This document shows, piece after piece, positions 32,920 through 43,941 of a DNA stretch of 64,000 nucleotides (position 1 is the first letter of the stretch; each line of letters starts with the position of its first letter). The position numbers and the translations under genes were made by a program. Source of the stretch: Agaricus subrufescens (lineage: Eukaryota > Basidiomycota > Agaricomycetes > Agaricales > Agaricaceae); NCBI GenBank assembly GCA_029945375.1, contig CM057059.1, positions 2,294,001 through 2,358,000 of the forward strand, given 5' to 3'. The notes beneath the pieces were generated by a model. That model had not been told where the DNA came from. It searched no databases and saw nothing but the letters and a program-made list of their open reading frames with translations.

Positions 32920-35900
32920 TTATGTATGGGGTGCCTGCCCATTTTGCCTCTCGAACTGTTGCCTAAGTACCGTCATCAACGACTTCTTCATCTCACGTTC
33001 GGGCGCATTCTCTCCTTTCTCGTCTGAATCGGCTGCAACTGCTTCATCCAGCGCAAGTTTCGTCTCTCCCAATCTCAACATATCTTCCTCGATTGTCCCG
33101 CGGGATATCAACTTGATCACTTCTACATCTCGTTTCTGGCCAATCCGGTATGCACGATCCTGGGCTTGTTTGTCATTGTGAGGGTTGAAGTCTTGATCAA
33201 ACCTAAGAAAGACCATAAGAGCGACATCAAATTCATGCAGAAAGACCCTACATGATGACCACGGATGCTGCAGTGAGGTTGATCCCCATGCCGCCGGCCT
33301 TTGTGGATAGAAGAAATACAGGTATGTCTTCATCCTCATTGAATTCGTCCACCAATGTCTGACGGACATCCACTGGGGTACTACCAGTTAGAAGGAGAAA
33401 GCGGATGTTTTGATGATTGAAAATTGTTTGTAGAATATCCAAGATTTGAGTGAACTAACGCAGTGCTTAATTAATTTCTCAATCTTATGTATGCAATGCA
33501 CAAACCTGAGAAAATATGAGAACTTTTCTTTCCTCTGATTTGTATCTTTTTAAGAGTTTGAGAAGAGCCTCAACTTTTCCGGCCTCAAGATAGCAGTTCT
33601 CATTTTGTAGAAACTTTTTCGTTGACTATTCAAGGCCCCACTGATTAGCACCCTTTGAAGGCATATACAAGTATAGACCAGGGGCTTACCTTATAAGTCT
33701 TACAGAAAGCTTGGAGTTCGGCATCAGTCATCACTGACATATCTTCTTTTACCAAGTCGAAGAGGGCTCCACGCTTCTTGAAGTCGGGCTCTTTCAGAAG
33801 TTGCCTTGTGATACCCGTTAGAATTTCATCTGTAAATCGCTTCCTGAATAGCATCGGATGTGAAGCTGCCTTGCGCAGATCCATGAGCACATTTGAGCTG
33901 TTTTCCGTGTAAAGCTTTTCTTTGGCCTTCCCATTTGACTTTGTAGGCTTTTTATTTCCTGAGCTACCATCGGTTGGAGACTCCTTATCCTCTACTTCCA
34001 TGACTGTCCGTCTCGAGCGTTGTAGAGCGTCCGTATAAATTGATTTCTGGAAGGCGGTCATTTCACACCATTCGATACGTTCTGATTTCTTGGGAAGATC
34101 TTGGAGTACTTGATCTTTCCGACGTCTTAGGACGAAGGGTGTCATCATTTTCTTGGCCCGAGATACCCGTTCCTCAGATAGTAAGGAAATCTTGGAGTCG
34201 CCTTTGACCTTGAAGATCGCTCGCATTTCTCCGATAGTACCAGCGAACTGCTCCGGCAGAATGAAGTTCATCAATGACTACAACAAGAATTAAAGTTGGA
34301 AATAGGAAACACCATGTTACCCACCACTAATTCCTGTAAATTGTTTTGTAAGGGCGTGCCTGTCAAAAGAAGCCTCCATCGCGACCCAAATCGGAGTAAG
34401 GATTGGTACCGCTGAGATTGGAAGTTCTTGAGAACATGACCTTCGTCGTAGATACAGCACTGCTTTGAATCAGCGGTATTCGATGAGCAAAGTAAAGTAC
34501 TCACGTTCCAACTGATTTTGCGGAAGAATTTGCGATCTTTGTCGTCACCTTGAGCCAAAGTGTATGTCGTTATAAGGACCTCCCAGCCTTCATTGTTCCT
34601 ATTGTTACATAATTGCGAATCAAGTAGTGTTTCCCGAAGGTGTGGGCGTTCCCCCTTGCCGGCATAGTAAGTTTGAACGGATATCGAAGGTGCGAAGCGT
34701 GCAAATTCCCGGCACCAATTTTCCAATGTGGAAGAACTAGGTCAATTGATTGTTGGGTTAATTGGTTGGTTGTAGTGATAGTAGAAAAAAAAACGCACGG
34801 AACGACGATCAAATGAGGTCCCTTGTTACCTTTCTCTTTAAGATACGCGAGGAAGCTGATCACTTGTACGGTTTTCCCGAGCCCTGACTGATGTGAGCCA
34901 AGCCTTATATACCAAAGTAGTTGAGCCACATACCCATTTCATCAGCGAGGATACAACTGAGATTGTTGCGATACAAAAGATTAAGCCAGTTCACGCCAAG
35001 AAGCTGATATTCTTTCAGTGTGACGTCAGTAGATAGGATGGATGGTTGCTCGGTGAGATGGTCTTTTGATTTTGACGGGCGAAAAGTTGAGAGACTCCTC
35101 AAGCTGATTGAACCACCTTCAACATCATCTGAAAGACCTACTAATGGATCTGCTTTTTCTTTGCCTTTGTTATGAGGTTGACCCCAAGACGCGATAGAGG
35201 CACGCAAATGGGCGCCAATACTTTCACATTCTTCTAGGGTAGAATCAACGGCGCCATATCCTTTGAAGATCTCTGTACAATCTTCAAAAAGGCGGGGGCT
35301 GATACCTGCGGGTCCAGCTTTCTTCTTCCCTTGTCCAAGTTTCACATTGAGATCATCCACAGATGCAAATGGCCGTAGGCTGATCACAGTGTCCGCTTGT
35401 TGGGATGTGCAACCTTCGAGGGAAACGAGTTTGAATGTAGAGGCAAATGAGTGCTCAAGGACATACCTGTCAGTTCCTGTATACCTTCACGACTTGTTGT
35501 ATTCAAGTAATTCAACGCTCGGGTTTCGTCGTTACTTTCAATCCGTTCTTGATTTCTTTCAGCTTCACTCTCGTCGTCTTCAACTTCTGCTTCGGATTCT
35601 GAATCAATGACAAGCTTCTTCAAGCGTTTCCGCCGAGGGGCGAAGATGGGAGTGTTTGGCGTCTGCGTCATGTCTACGATTTGTATGCTATCATTCTTCG
35701 GCGTGCTTTGAGCTTTAGTTTCAAGAGCGAGGCGGTTAGCATATATCATGGACTTTTTGCCTTTTTCCCTGACAGCAATCTTTTGGGCACGAAACGCTTC
35801 CTCAACTTCCTTAACGCGTCCAACATCCTCCTTCTCCAGTTTTTCCGGGCTGGAGTTGGAGGGTGACCAAGATGGATTAGCCATCAAAGCAGTTGCGCGC

Positions 35901-36753
35901 TGGAAATTATGGCCTGACTGTCTCCAGGCGGCGCGGATTCGGACAGCGGATTCCCCTGGCATTGTCATATTCAGTTTGATGAATTCGGGATCGCTGAAGG
36001 GATCGGCCGGTGTATCAGTGGAAGACGAGGGCTTGCGAACGATATGCGTGCTTGAGGAGCCTACGAAGCGGGAGGGATCTGGCAAAGAATCCTCAGATGA
36101 GATAGAAAGGGAGTCAGACACAGTCCGCAGTCTGGGGCTGGGGCGATGTGATCCACCAGCAAAGGGGGGAGAGATGGGGGGCGCGTCGTTGGGCGGGCCT
36201 CGATTGAGACGCTTTCGCGGCGGGCCCTCTTCCTGGCCGGTATCATGGGGTCCCTCGTTGCCAGACCACTGTCGACGCGTCGGTGCGTTGAAGCTAGGCG
36301 TTTTAGCGGGTATCAATCCACTGGGTGCACTCAAGGTATCGGCTGCCATGAACGCTAAATTCGGTGACCAAACTCTTGTATGCCCACCATTGGCGAGAGG
36401 AGACACGTCATGCGTTCGGCGGTAGCCATAAGGCTCATAGGACAGCTGGGGATTCTCTGAGCTGAGCGGGCTGGAGTTGGGAACAAGAATATTGCCAGGG
36501 GACGGGGGGGTGACAGGGAAGAACTTGGAAGTGATAGTTCCGTCGCGGGACTGAGCAGGCGGTTGGTTGGCGCTAGAGAGCTGCAAAGCAGCGGACGTAG
36601 CATTTTGTTGAGCTGCCTGCCTGTTTTTATTGAATCGTAGCTGTTCTAGAGCAGCCTTCTGGTGTCCAGATATGGGAAATTTGGTGAAATTCGGGGGAAA
36701 AAATGAATGATAGTCCTGACCTTGTTGGCCGCAGTTTGCACATCAGAGGGCAT
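32920..36753 (-). CDS. FUN30: SNF2-family chromatin remodeller Fun30 (SMARCAD1 type)
   Basis: ATP-dependent remodeller acting in heterochromatin maintenance and DNA end resection. Exon 1 (ATG at 36753) encodes [11 protein letters not shown] and splices to [13 protein letters not shown] long Ser/Pro-rich region follows, with a CUE-like helical segment ([20 protein letters not shown], then TALMANPSW). The ATPase begins [17 protein letters not shown]. Motif I is split by an intron and reads ILADEMG then [11 protein letters not shown]. Motif II is YDEGHVLKN (DEGH, as usual for Fun30), and motif III is [11 protein letters not shown]. The second RecA lobe has [16 protein letters not shown] and [11 protein letters not shown]. 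It ends QNGQAPHT at 32920-32922. About ten introns are inferred; exact edges in the middle are approximate. Confidence 0.93.
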
Positions 36754-37131
36754 CTGCGCCATCTAAGGTGCTTGTACAGCTGCTGTTGGAAAGAGTGGTG
36801 GGAGAAGAACGAAGTTGGAGACTGTGACGGACAGCGGCCGGAGGTGGACTCGACAGGATTGTGAGCCAGTGTGTGGGGCAAGGGCAGACCTCGCCAGCCA
36901 TGCATGTCAGGCTTCTTACGTTGGAGCCAAAATATGGCAAATACAAGTATATTAGACTCTTCATGCAGTAACATGTCTAGTTAACACGGAAGGGGCCGCG
37001 TAGGTACCACTAACCAAGGCGAGTACAGTAGAGAAAAGCTGATTCAAAACCTTGGAGGCGGGTGTATTCATCTCAATGAAGAAAACTCTCCGCTCGCGGA
37101 CTACAATTGAACACTACATTGGAAACGCAGG
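36754..37131. promoter_or_regulatory. Divergent region between FUN30 and the orphan gene
   Basis: 378 bp separating the FUN30 start (36753) from the start of the predicted orphan gene (37132). It presumably holds both promoters. No specific element was identified. Confidence 0.4.
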
Positions 37132-37624
37132 ATGAATAAACATCCAAGTCGACGAGGACTATCCGACCTTTCAAGCGACCTTGACAAGTGGTTGCATGAT
37201 GATCCTGGGTGTCGAGCCATTCAGACAAGTGACGCTGCAACACATCAGGCTAATACAACAACCCAGCCAATGCATGATCGGTACGGTCGAATATGAGTGA
37301 ATGCCATATGCATGTTTTGTTGTACACGCATACAGGCTCGACACAACAGCCTTGACCAAAAGGAATATCATAGACTATAGCGACCTGCTACAAGGTGAAC
37401 ACGGCGGCCTCCTTCAGTGGTGGCTGGACCTCGAAGTCCCAAATGATAGCAAAATTGATGAATGTGTTATCTCGGCAGAGATCACAGAGCCGAAAGACAG
37501 GTCAAGGCGGCAGGGCGACGGATACCCGTCGAGATGTCGAGCGAAGGCTGAATTATCCACGCAATTGGCGCAATATAACAAATTCCACGCCAACAGATTG
37601 ACAAGTCCTGATCACAAGAAATGA
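37132..37624 (+). CDS. Predicted orphan protein, 145 residues, two exons
   Basis: No family was recognised. Exon 1 (37132-37280) and exon 2 (37336-37624) are joined across a 55-bp intron with donor GTACGG and acceptor ACAG. Together they total 438 nt, exactly in frame from ATG to TGA. The product starts MNKHPSRRGLSDLSSDLDKW and contains HGGLLQWWLDLEVPND in its centre. Its tail is basic and polar, and there is no signal peptide or membrane segment. The exact frame match across a well-formed intron argues for a real gene, but the length is short and chance cannot be excluded. It lies between FUN30 (divergent) and the carrier gene (same strand). Confidence 0.45.
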
Positions 37625-37950
37625 GCGGTTGACAATTCCGATGATCCACTCACGGAAGTTCGATATTGTATACATATATATATATGAATTAAAGCATCAA
37701 ACAAGTCGCTTTGTGCGGCTGATACGTCCTAATTAAAAGCGGAGACTCGGAATCAGCAGTAAAACAGTAAATGATGGTCAGGACCAGTTCAATAGCCCAT
37801 GTCAGCTAATTACTATATCGATGAAAATAAGACAAACTATAGATGTGATAGGCAATCGATGATGGTGGAGTAAGGACAAGAGTAGGGTTCTCACGGTCCA
37901 GGCGTCGTGCTGAGAAATACATATAGGGTTTGCACGTGATTCACTGATCA
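37625..37950 (+). other. Intergenic region with short TA repeat
   Basis: 326 bp; contains a short (TA)n run around 37671-37685. Nothing else was recognised. It is upstream of the mitochondrial carrier gene. Confidence 0.5.
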
Positions 37951-39242
37951 ATGATGGATGCACTCGGGCGCACTGCGCAGCGGACTGAGTTGTCACTATT
38001 TCGCTTACTACCACCACCCGCGATGCAGCTTGGTCTTGTCGACACACTAGTTGTGTTTCTCTCTCTTGGTATCAGCTTGCTGATAGTTGTGCCATTGACG
38101 GGAGTTCTGATCAGGTTCCGAGCAAACTACAACCCTAAGGCGCTTCAACTCGATTCTGAAGGTGGCGCAGCGCCCCACACAGGGCCGGTAGTCAACTCCT
38201 ACTTCGCTATGATGGCGAGAGTTTGGAGGATAGAGGTGTGTTATCCTGTAGGTCGGAGCACGAATCGCGGTTCACTGAGGTTGATGCTAGGGAATCGCTG
38301 GTCTCTACAAGGGTTTGAGTGCGTATGGCAACCAGCTGGCCGACTATTTCATTCTCATATACCATAGTGCCTACCACAATCAGTACAGCCTTTGTGACGA
38401 TCATAATCTTGATCTTCTTGGACGCGCCAAAGCCACGACATGGCGCCTACAGAGCGCCAGCTACTCATTTCTTGGTATGTTGATCTGACCTGCAGGATGC
38501 TTTATGAGCTCACAGAACGCAAGGCTACCTTTGCGTACAGCGTTGGTATGATGTTGATATCTCTCCCCACTGCCATCCTCACCTACCGGTAAGAATGCTT
38601 TGCGTAGGGTTACCTCTCATCTGATTGCTCTGTACTAGGTCAATCACAACACCTCATAAACTCGGTTACTTCAGCCTCATGAAATCCCTTCGCGTCCTCT
38701 TGACCTCTACTGAGAGGAAGAAACCTTGGATAATCTACTTGACTCCAGGATTGCTGGCTGCAGAAACCCTCCATATCGCCCTCGTCACCTTCATTCTCAA
38801 CCCCATCCATCGGGCTTTGCTTCCAAAGATAGCCGACCCTCAAATTGACATCACAGAAATTTCATTGTGGAAGGTTGCCATATATTTTGTTATTGTCGCT
38901 TTTGCTACTATTGCTCTCGCACCTTTGGAGGTGATCGCCACACGTCTAGCCATTCAGCGTAACCACGCCACTACCGATTATGATGCAGTTGCACAGGAGG
39001 CCGACCCCGAAGGCGAAGGGGTTCCTGAATACTCAGGAGCAGACGAAGACGTCATTGGGTATGGAATCTCTGATTCGCGCTACAACTCTCACTAACACCT
39101 TGTCAGATTAAGGCACGAAGGAGACCCATATACAGGCCTGGTGGATTGTGCGAAAAGTATCCTCAATGAAGAGGGTGTATCTGCTCTTTATCGAGCCTGG
39201 TGGGTTACCCTACTAGGTGGTTTGGCCAGTACCTTTGCATGA
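37951..39242 (+). CDS. Divergent mitochondrial carrier (SLC25-like) protein
   Basis: Six to seven exons are inferred. The N-terminal part has a hydrophobic helix (DTLVVFLSLGISLLIVVPLT) and RIEGIAGLYKGLMPTTISTA, with two introns around GIAGLYKG. The middle has further helices (AFVTIIILIFLD; AYSVGMMLISLPTAILTYR). The last repeat is the clearest: IALAPLEVIATRLAIQR, then a long acidic loop, then GLVDCAKSILNEEGVSALYR. The G-x7-ILxEEG-x3-LYR pattern is diagnostic of the carrier family, but the Px[DE]xx[KR] motif is degenerate (PLEVIA). Stop 39240-39242. Transported substrate unknown. The start could be 37951 or the Met at 38023. The chain ends soon after LLGGLAS, lacking the usual final helix. Confidence 0.7.
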
Positions 39243-39563
39243 AAGCTATCGCGTTACCGTCCTTGATGTTTTTAAAGTCGTCACTTATTGTCAGGGTGTT
39301 CTATCATATCGTGCACAGAGCGTCGCGTGTTGGTACTAGGAGAACATGGTTAGGAACGCAAACAATGTAATGTTTTGACATAATGATTCATTAGTGGACA
39401 TCAATATAGTTAAATACTATAACTTCTGACTTTTATACTAAACTTACGTGTATGCTTTGAATAGGGCGGCTCTTGACTTGAGGGAATCCAAGTGGCAGCA
39501 TCAAGATACCCTTAATCATGTCCCATGTATGCACGAAGCTGACAGCATATATGCTAGTCCGGG

Positions 39564-39591
39564 TAACAGAATATCATAAGATATTCTGTTA
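39564..39591. repeat. Perfect 12-bp inverted repeat (hairpin)
   Basis: TAACAGAATATC at 39564-39575 and GATATTCTGTTA at 39580-39591 are exact reverse complements around a 4-base loop (ATAA). The sequence is non-repetitive, so this is unlikely to be low-complexity noise. It could be a palindromic protein site, a cruciform or the tip of a decayed inverted-repeat element. Confidence 0.85.
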
Positions 39592-39991
39592 TGTCCCTTT
39601 CGGTGTAACGGTTATTTGGCCGACTAGGATAGTCAAGTTGCATCCTACGAAGTTATTAGTGTGGGAATGTCTAAGGCAGGACGGTCATCCGCACGGACCG
39701 AATTATTCTTGGGAAGTAGAATTTCGAGAACTCCAGTACCCAAGAAACGGGCGAAACAAAAAAAGTCAATGTGCAATCCTTACTTACACCCCTGGAAAAT
39801 TGTGTGAAGTCGCGCGGCCTCACGTCATCTACACAAGCAAGCATCTCTCAGTCTTGGCAATCGGGACCGCTCATCAATTGTCACTTGCGGGAAAAGAATC
39901 AGTGTGATAATAACACGCTTGTGGCCTGCTCGTGTCAATTTCAGCTAGAGCCATATTTGTTCTGATAGCCTATTGGAAGATGTTCTGCCTA

Positions 39992-40552
39992 TTATGGGCA
40001 AATGCTAGAAATCCCGTAATACGGGCATCTTTGATCATGCCCAGAAATTCCTCCGGCCTCCCTCTTCCCTGCCAGTGGTGTCGAACGTAACCTTAATTGA
40101 TTGGGGAGAAAGTATTTATATCCCGACGTCCCGCTGTCTCGTATCTGGACTAAAATGCACGTGGTTGCCAAGACAAAGCTTGGTTCGCGTCGAGTGTTCG
40201 ATTCGTTTGGCATGCGTATTGCGGGGTAGGTGATTGTTTTCCTCGCGCAGGTGTGCCCCAGACGACGCTCAACCGGTTCGCCCAATCCGGAAGGATTCGG
40301 TGGGTGCTCAAATTGCGCTTTCTTCATCCCATTGAAGATATTGGATTTCGTGAGTCTTAGTCGAAGCATGTATTCGCCTGTCTCCGAGGTGTTCGTATGA
40401 TGGAACGATCTCGGAGATCTGGCATTGTGAGAGGGTCGTTTTTGCGGCTGACTCCCACAGATCTTACGTAGATCTGGTTCAAAAAATTCCGTTAAGTCAC
40501 AGCGCGACTCGGGTTTTCGGCTCTTCATATCGAGGACATCCACGAATGCCAT
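39992..40552 (-). CDS. Possible orphan ORF, 186 codons
   Basis: Uninterrupted minus-strand frame from ATG (40552) to stop (39992), beginning MAFVDVLDMKSRKPESRCDL. It is rich in Arg, Pro and Ser, with no signal peptide, membrane helix or recognisable domain. It starts 127 bp from the start of the divergent Zn2Cys6 gene. It could be a lineage-specific gene or a chance frame; the odds look no better than even. Confidence 0.22.
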   Translation of the reverse strand: MAFVDVLDMKSRKPESRCDLTEFFEPDLRKICGSQPQKRPSHNARSPRSFHHTNTSETGEYMLRLRLTKSNIFNGMKKAQFEHPPNPSGLGEPVERRLGHTCARKTITYPAIRMPNESNTRREPSFVLATTCILVQIRDSGTSGYKYFLPNQLRLRSTPLAGKREAGGISGHDQRCPYYGISSICP

Positions 40553-40679
40553 GAGTTAATCTTTGATCTACGTGAGCTTCTCGTACCAAGCACGCCAAGC
40601 TATCGCTCTGCTACAAATACTCCTCGGTTCCCAGTCTTCCGCCTACGCCAAGTTCAACTTGCAAACCTTGACCTTAATC

Positions 40680-42136
40680 ATGCCCTCTGATACTGCTCTT
40701 ACACGTAAAAAGCGGGCTGTTGCAAACACCAACGCCACAGCGGATGGTGACCACCGTAAGAGGTACTGATTTTATGGCACTTAGGAAGTAATTATGGTCT
40801 GCTAAACATGCGATGCCGCAGACGTCGGAATCGCACAACACAATCGTGCCTCAATTGCCATACCTCAAAGCGCATGGTAAGCTTCCTAGCTTCCTGAAGG
40901 CGAGACCCACTTAATGTAGGAACTATAGTGCGACAGAAAGCGACCCGCTTGCGCGCGCTGCACACAGCTCGGCCTGGTAAGTTACTCAGGTTCCATTTTA
41001 CCACACCTAAAGTTGAGGGGAATGTTAGACTGGCCTTTGCGTATATGAAGTCGATGATCCTAGCCAGCGTACTGGCACGCAAGACGAAAGTGGCAGACTA
41101 CTCAAACGAGTCGCCGAGCTAGAAGGCGTCATTCGAGAGGTATATTACTATTTTATGGGCCACCCCAGATTTGTTATGCTCATCACGGCCCAGCTGAAAA
41201 ACAAGCCCCATCCGAGGTGGTTTCAGGGCGCCACAGCACCTGCCGACCTTCAGAAATGGGCTCTACAGACCCAGAGTAGGCTGGCTACCGAGGGAGAGCA
41301 GGATCAACCGGCTTCGAATCCTCCTTCATCACCTAACTCCCTTTCTGATAGAAGCGAAGGATCCTCTCCTAGCACGTGTTCCACTCCTTCGAGTTCACTG
41401 GCTCAGGTGCACCCCCCCGCTATCTCTATTGACACGAGTCGAGGTCGAGTGTCCCAGGTGGCATCCTCATTGTCTTCACCGGTTGTGATGACACCAACCG
41501 ACGAGTTCCGATCTCACGCCACTATCGTTGAATCCTCTCAAGATTGGGATCTCAGTTCAATATTTCTGACACACTCGGGGCTTGTCAATGGTGAGACCGA
41601 GCCTTTCACCGTGCTGAATAAGGAGCATTTTTTGTTGGGGGACCCGTACTTTCTAAGGACAAACACCGGGGCCTGTGGATGCCTCCACGATAGGCCCGCT
41701 TACAACGCACTGTTGGAACTTTCCCTGCGCTTAAGGAAGGCAGCTGAGGTACTTTCACACTCCGAAAGTCATCAGTTAGGCCAGCAGTGTCCCTTGACTC
41801 AGCGAATAGTAGAGTTAGATTCTTACACCAGGTTTGCTTTCTAGCCCTTCCTATTTTGTCTCGATCAATTCTAATTTTATATCTGGCGGTAGCAATGCTC
41901 TTGGAAGCATGTCCTTTTCACCAGAAGACCTGTCAACGTCTACGATTTCCCGACCAGATGCATTGCGCACGGGGAATGTGCATTCACACACTCTTTCTCA
42001 ACAATTCAGAGCGACAACTTCACCAGAGTCCATCTCGTGCCTCCGCCAGGCGTGGGAACCACTCCCCGGAGCTGTAGAATCCCCAGTAGTTTATGGGGAT
42101 CCCTTTATGACTTGGGAGCCCCCTCGTAGATCTTAG
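40680..42136 (+). CDS. Zn2Cys6 binuclear cluster transcription factor
   Basis: Fungal-specific DNA-binding regulator. Five introns are inferred, three of them splitting the first 100 residues. The spliced N-terminus carries a basic patch (RKRRRNRTTQ) and the six-cysteine cluster Cys37, 40, 47, 54, 57 and 66 (C-x2-C-x6-C-x6-C-x2-C-x8-C). Two introns fall inside the cluster. A short heptad-like helix follows (GRLLKRVAELEGVIRE), plausibly the dimerisation element. The rest is Ser/Pro-rich, with a later region containing a possible Cys cluster (GACGCLHDRPAYNALLELSL). The last intron (about 41833-41893) joins ELDSYT to SNALGSMSF; stop 42134-42136. The large fungal-TF middle homology domain is not visible, so this is a short family member. 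Target genes unknown. Confidence 0.82.
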
Positions 42137-42949
42137 GCAGAATAGTGAGCACCGTTGTTCCTATTGTAATTTATTGTATTTCCTGTCGAACTGTAGAAGA
42201 CCTCGAGTGTAGGATATTATTTGTATCCGTGGGATTTCTTTATCTACCCCCATTTTTCTTGTATCGTTTCCCAGCCTAAAATATAAAGGATTTTTTGTTG
42301 TCTGTTGTGTTCATTCAAAAGATGCGACGTTAACTGTTGGCATATTACGCCATGACCATCATGGAGTCAACGAATATATTCAATGAGAGGTTAACAAATG
42401 TAAATAATTAATCTCCTGCGGTCTTCTAGTGCTGCTTGCGTCTCGGATGAGCCCCACAACTCATTGTTGTGGGAATTCAAACTTGATAACTTTATCTGAA
42501 TCCGAAAGTTCGGATCCGTGGGATTCGAAACTTGACGTACAGTCCGACTTCCCAATATGAATTAATGACGTTCAGTAAAGGAATTAACAGAGACTCGGGT
42601 TCGGAAATTTCTCGATGCTAGATAATTCGTTTCTCAGATAACCTCTGATCGGTTTAGTAGATGAAACGCTGATTCCAACATACATTAAGCTAGTGTGTGC
42701 ATTTTACTCCAAGTTTACTACGTTCGACTGTCCGTTTTTTACAGTTCAAGATACCTCGATAAGCATCGGAGCTCCATGAGATTATGCACAAATCGTGTAC
42801 ATCGGGCGAGCTGGATATATTAAATTGGGCGGGCGCCGAGCACTGGGCAGCGCCTAAACTTACGTGACAAAAACGTGCTGTCTTTCACGTGCTCGTAACT
42901 ACAACCGTATTGCTGAGTAAGCCATCGAACACCATCCACCCCATCCATC
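42137..42949 (+). other. Intergenic region between Zn2Cys6 gene and U2AF35
   Basis: 813 bp without a gene. It contains an 8-bp hairpin (CCCACAAC at 42453-42460, GTTGTGGG at 42466-42473). An 18-base imperfect direct repeat also occurs (42469-42486 and 42518-42535), as does the short palindrome ATCCGAAAGTTCGGAT near 42500. The downstream part is the U2AF35 promoter. Confidence 0.5.
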
Positions 42950-43843
42950 ATGGCATCGCATTTGGTACGCGAATTTTCCCTTTACACCTATCGGAGATTC
43001 TGACTTTTTCTAGGCCAACATCTTTGGTACAGAACAGGACCGTGTCAACTGCTCATTTTACTATAAAGTAAGCTATTTCTCTCTGTAATCACATTCTCAA
43101 TGGGTGGTTAATTGTATGCCAGATTGGAGCGTGTAGACACGGAGACCGTTGTTCTCGCAAGCACATTAAGCCGCCTTTCTCACAAACAATACTTCTGCCC
43201 AACGTGTATCACAACCCGGCGCATGACCCTGTTTGCAAGTTGACTGAGAAAGAATTGCAAGAAGGATTTGACGCAGTCTATGAAGATTTGTACTGCGAAC
43301 TGGCCAAATTCGGTCATCTTCTCGAGTTACATGTGGGTTCTTCCCTGCCGGAATCTTTTTGCTAGAAACTGATAGTGTGGAAAAAGGTTTGTGACAATGT
43401 TGGTGATCACTTAATTGGCAACGTGTATGCACGGTATGAATGGGAAACGGAGGCGCAGGCAGCGGTTGACAGCTGCAATGAACGCTGGTATGCAGGTAAG
43501 TTTCCCTATCACTATTCGGCGCTGAAAAGATGTTCACGAAATTCTAGGTCGACCGTTGTACGCTGAGCTTTCCCCAGTCACTGATTTCCGCGAGGCATGT
43601 TGTCGTCAGAATGAAAATGGAGAATGTAATCGAGGAGGTTTTTGTAACTTCATGCACCTCCGTAATGCGTCGCCAGAGCTTGTGAAGCAATTACGACATG
43701 GGCAGCGAATGGAACGGAAATTACATCCCCCACAGCATCAAGGTGGTGGTGGCTGGGAACCAAGCAAGCGTAATCGGAGTGCAAGTCCTCCGTCACGTCG
43801 TGGACGCGATGGAGAAGACCGGTGGTCGAGGAAAAGGGACTAG
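42950..43843 (+). CDS. U2AF1: U2 snRNP auxiliary factor small subunit (U2AF35)
   Basis: Recognises the AG at 3' splice sites. The first coding exon encodes only MASHL, then ANIFGTEQDRVNCSFYYKIG and ACRHGDRCSRKH form the first CCCH zinc finger (with an intron after FYYK). The U2AF homology motif follows (LQEGFDAVYEDLYCELAKFG, then ELHVCDNVGDHLIGNVY and YAGRPLYAEL), and then the second zinc finger (CCRQNENGECNRGGFCNFMH). The tail is a short RS/RG-rich segment ending RWSRKRD. The ELH/VCDN junction uses an acceptor at TGTGGAAAAAG, because the nearer AG gives the wrong frame. Stop 43841-43843. It is convergent with ALG14 (98 bp). Confidence 0.95.
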
Positions 43844-43941
43844 GCATCCCTGACACTTACGTTCTTACATCTTGAACAAGATTCAGACAAGATTCGGTGG
43901 TGTATCACTTTGTACATAGGTTAAATACAGCGAGTCATAGT

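Larger units (their letters stand above)
39243..40679 (+). other. 1.4 kb region with unassigned ORFs and an inverted repeat
   Basis: Two long open frames lie here: 39518-39907 (plus, 129 codons from an ATG) and 39992-40552 (minus, listed separately). Neither resembles a known family. The plus ORF runs through a 12-bp perfect inverted repeat at 39564-39591, which argues against its being coding. The right end is the promoter of the Zn2Cys6 gene. Confidence 0.4.

Noticed and set aside
35748..36425. 225-codon plus-strand ORF
   Set aside because: Antisense shadow of the Ser/Pro-rich N-terminus of FUN30; the minus-strand reading has the correct start, splice and family domains.
39518..39907. 129-codon plus-strand ORF
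   Set aside because: Runs through a perfect 12-bp inverted repeat, resembles no family and has no supporting context; left as part of the unassigned region.
12336..42136. Zn2Cys6 regulator as pathway regulator of the terpene cyclase
   Set aside because: They are 26 kb apart with many housekeeping genes between them; nothing in the sequence links them.
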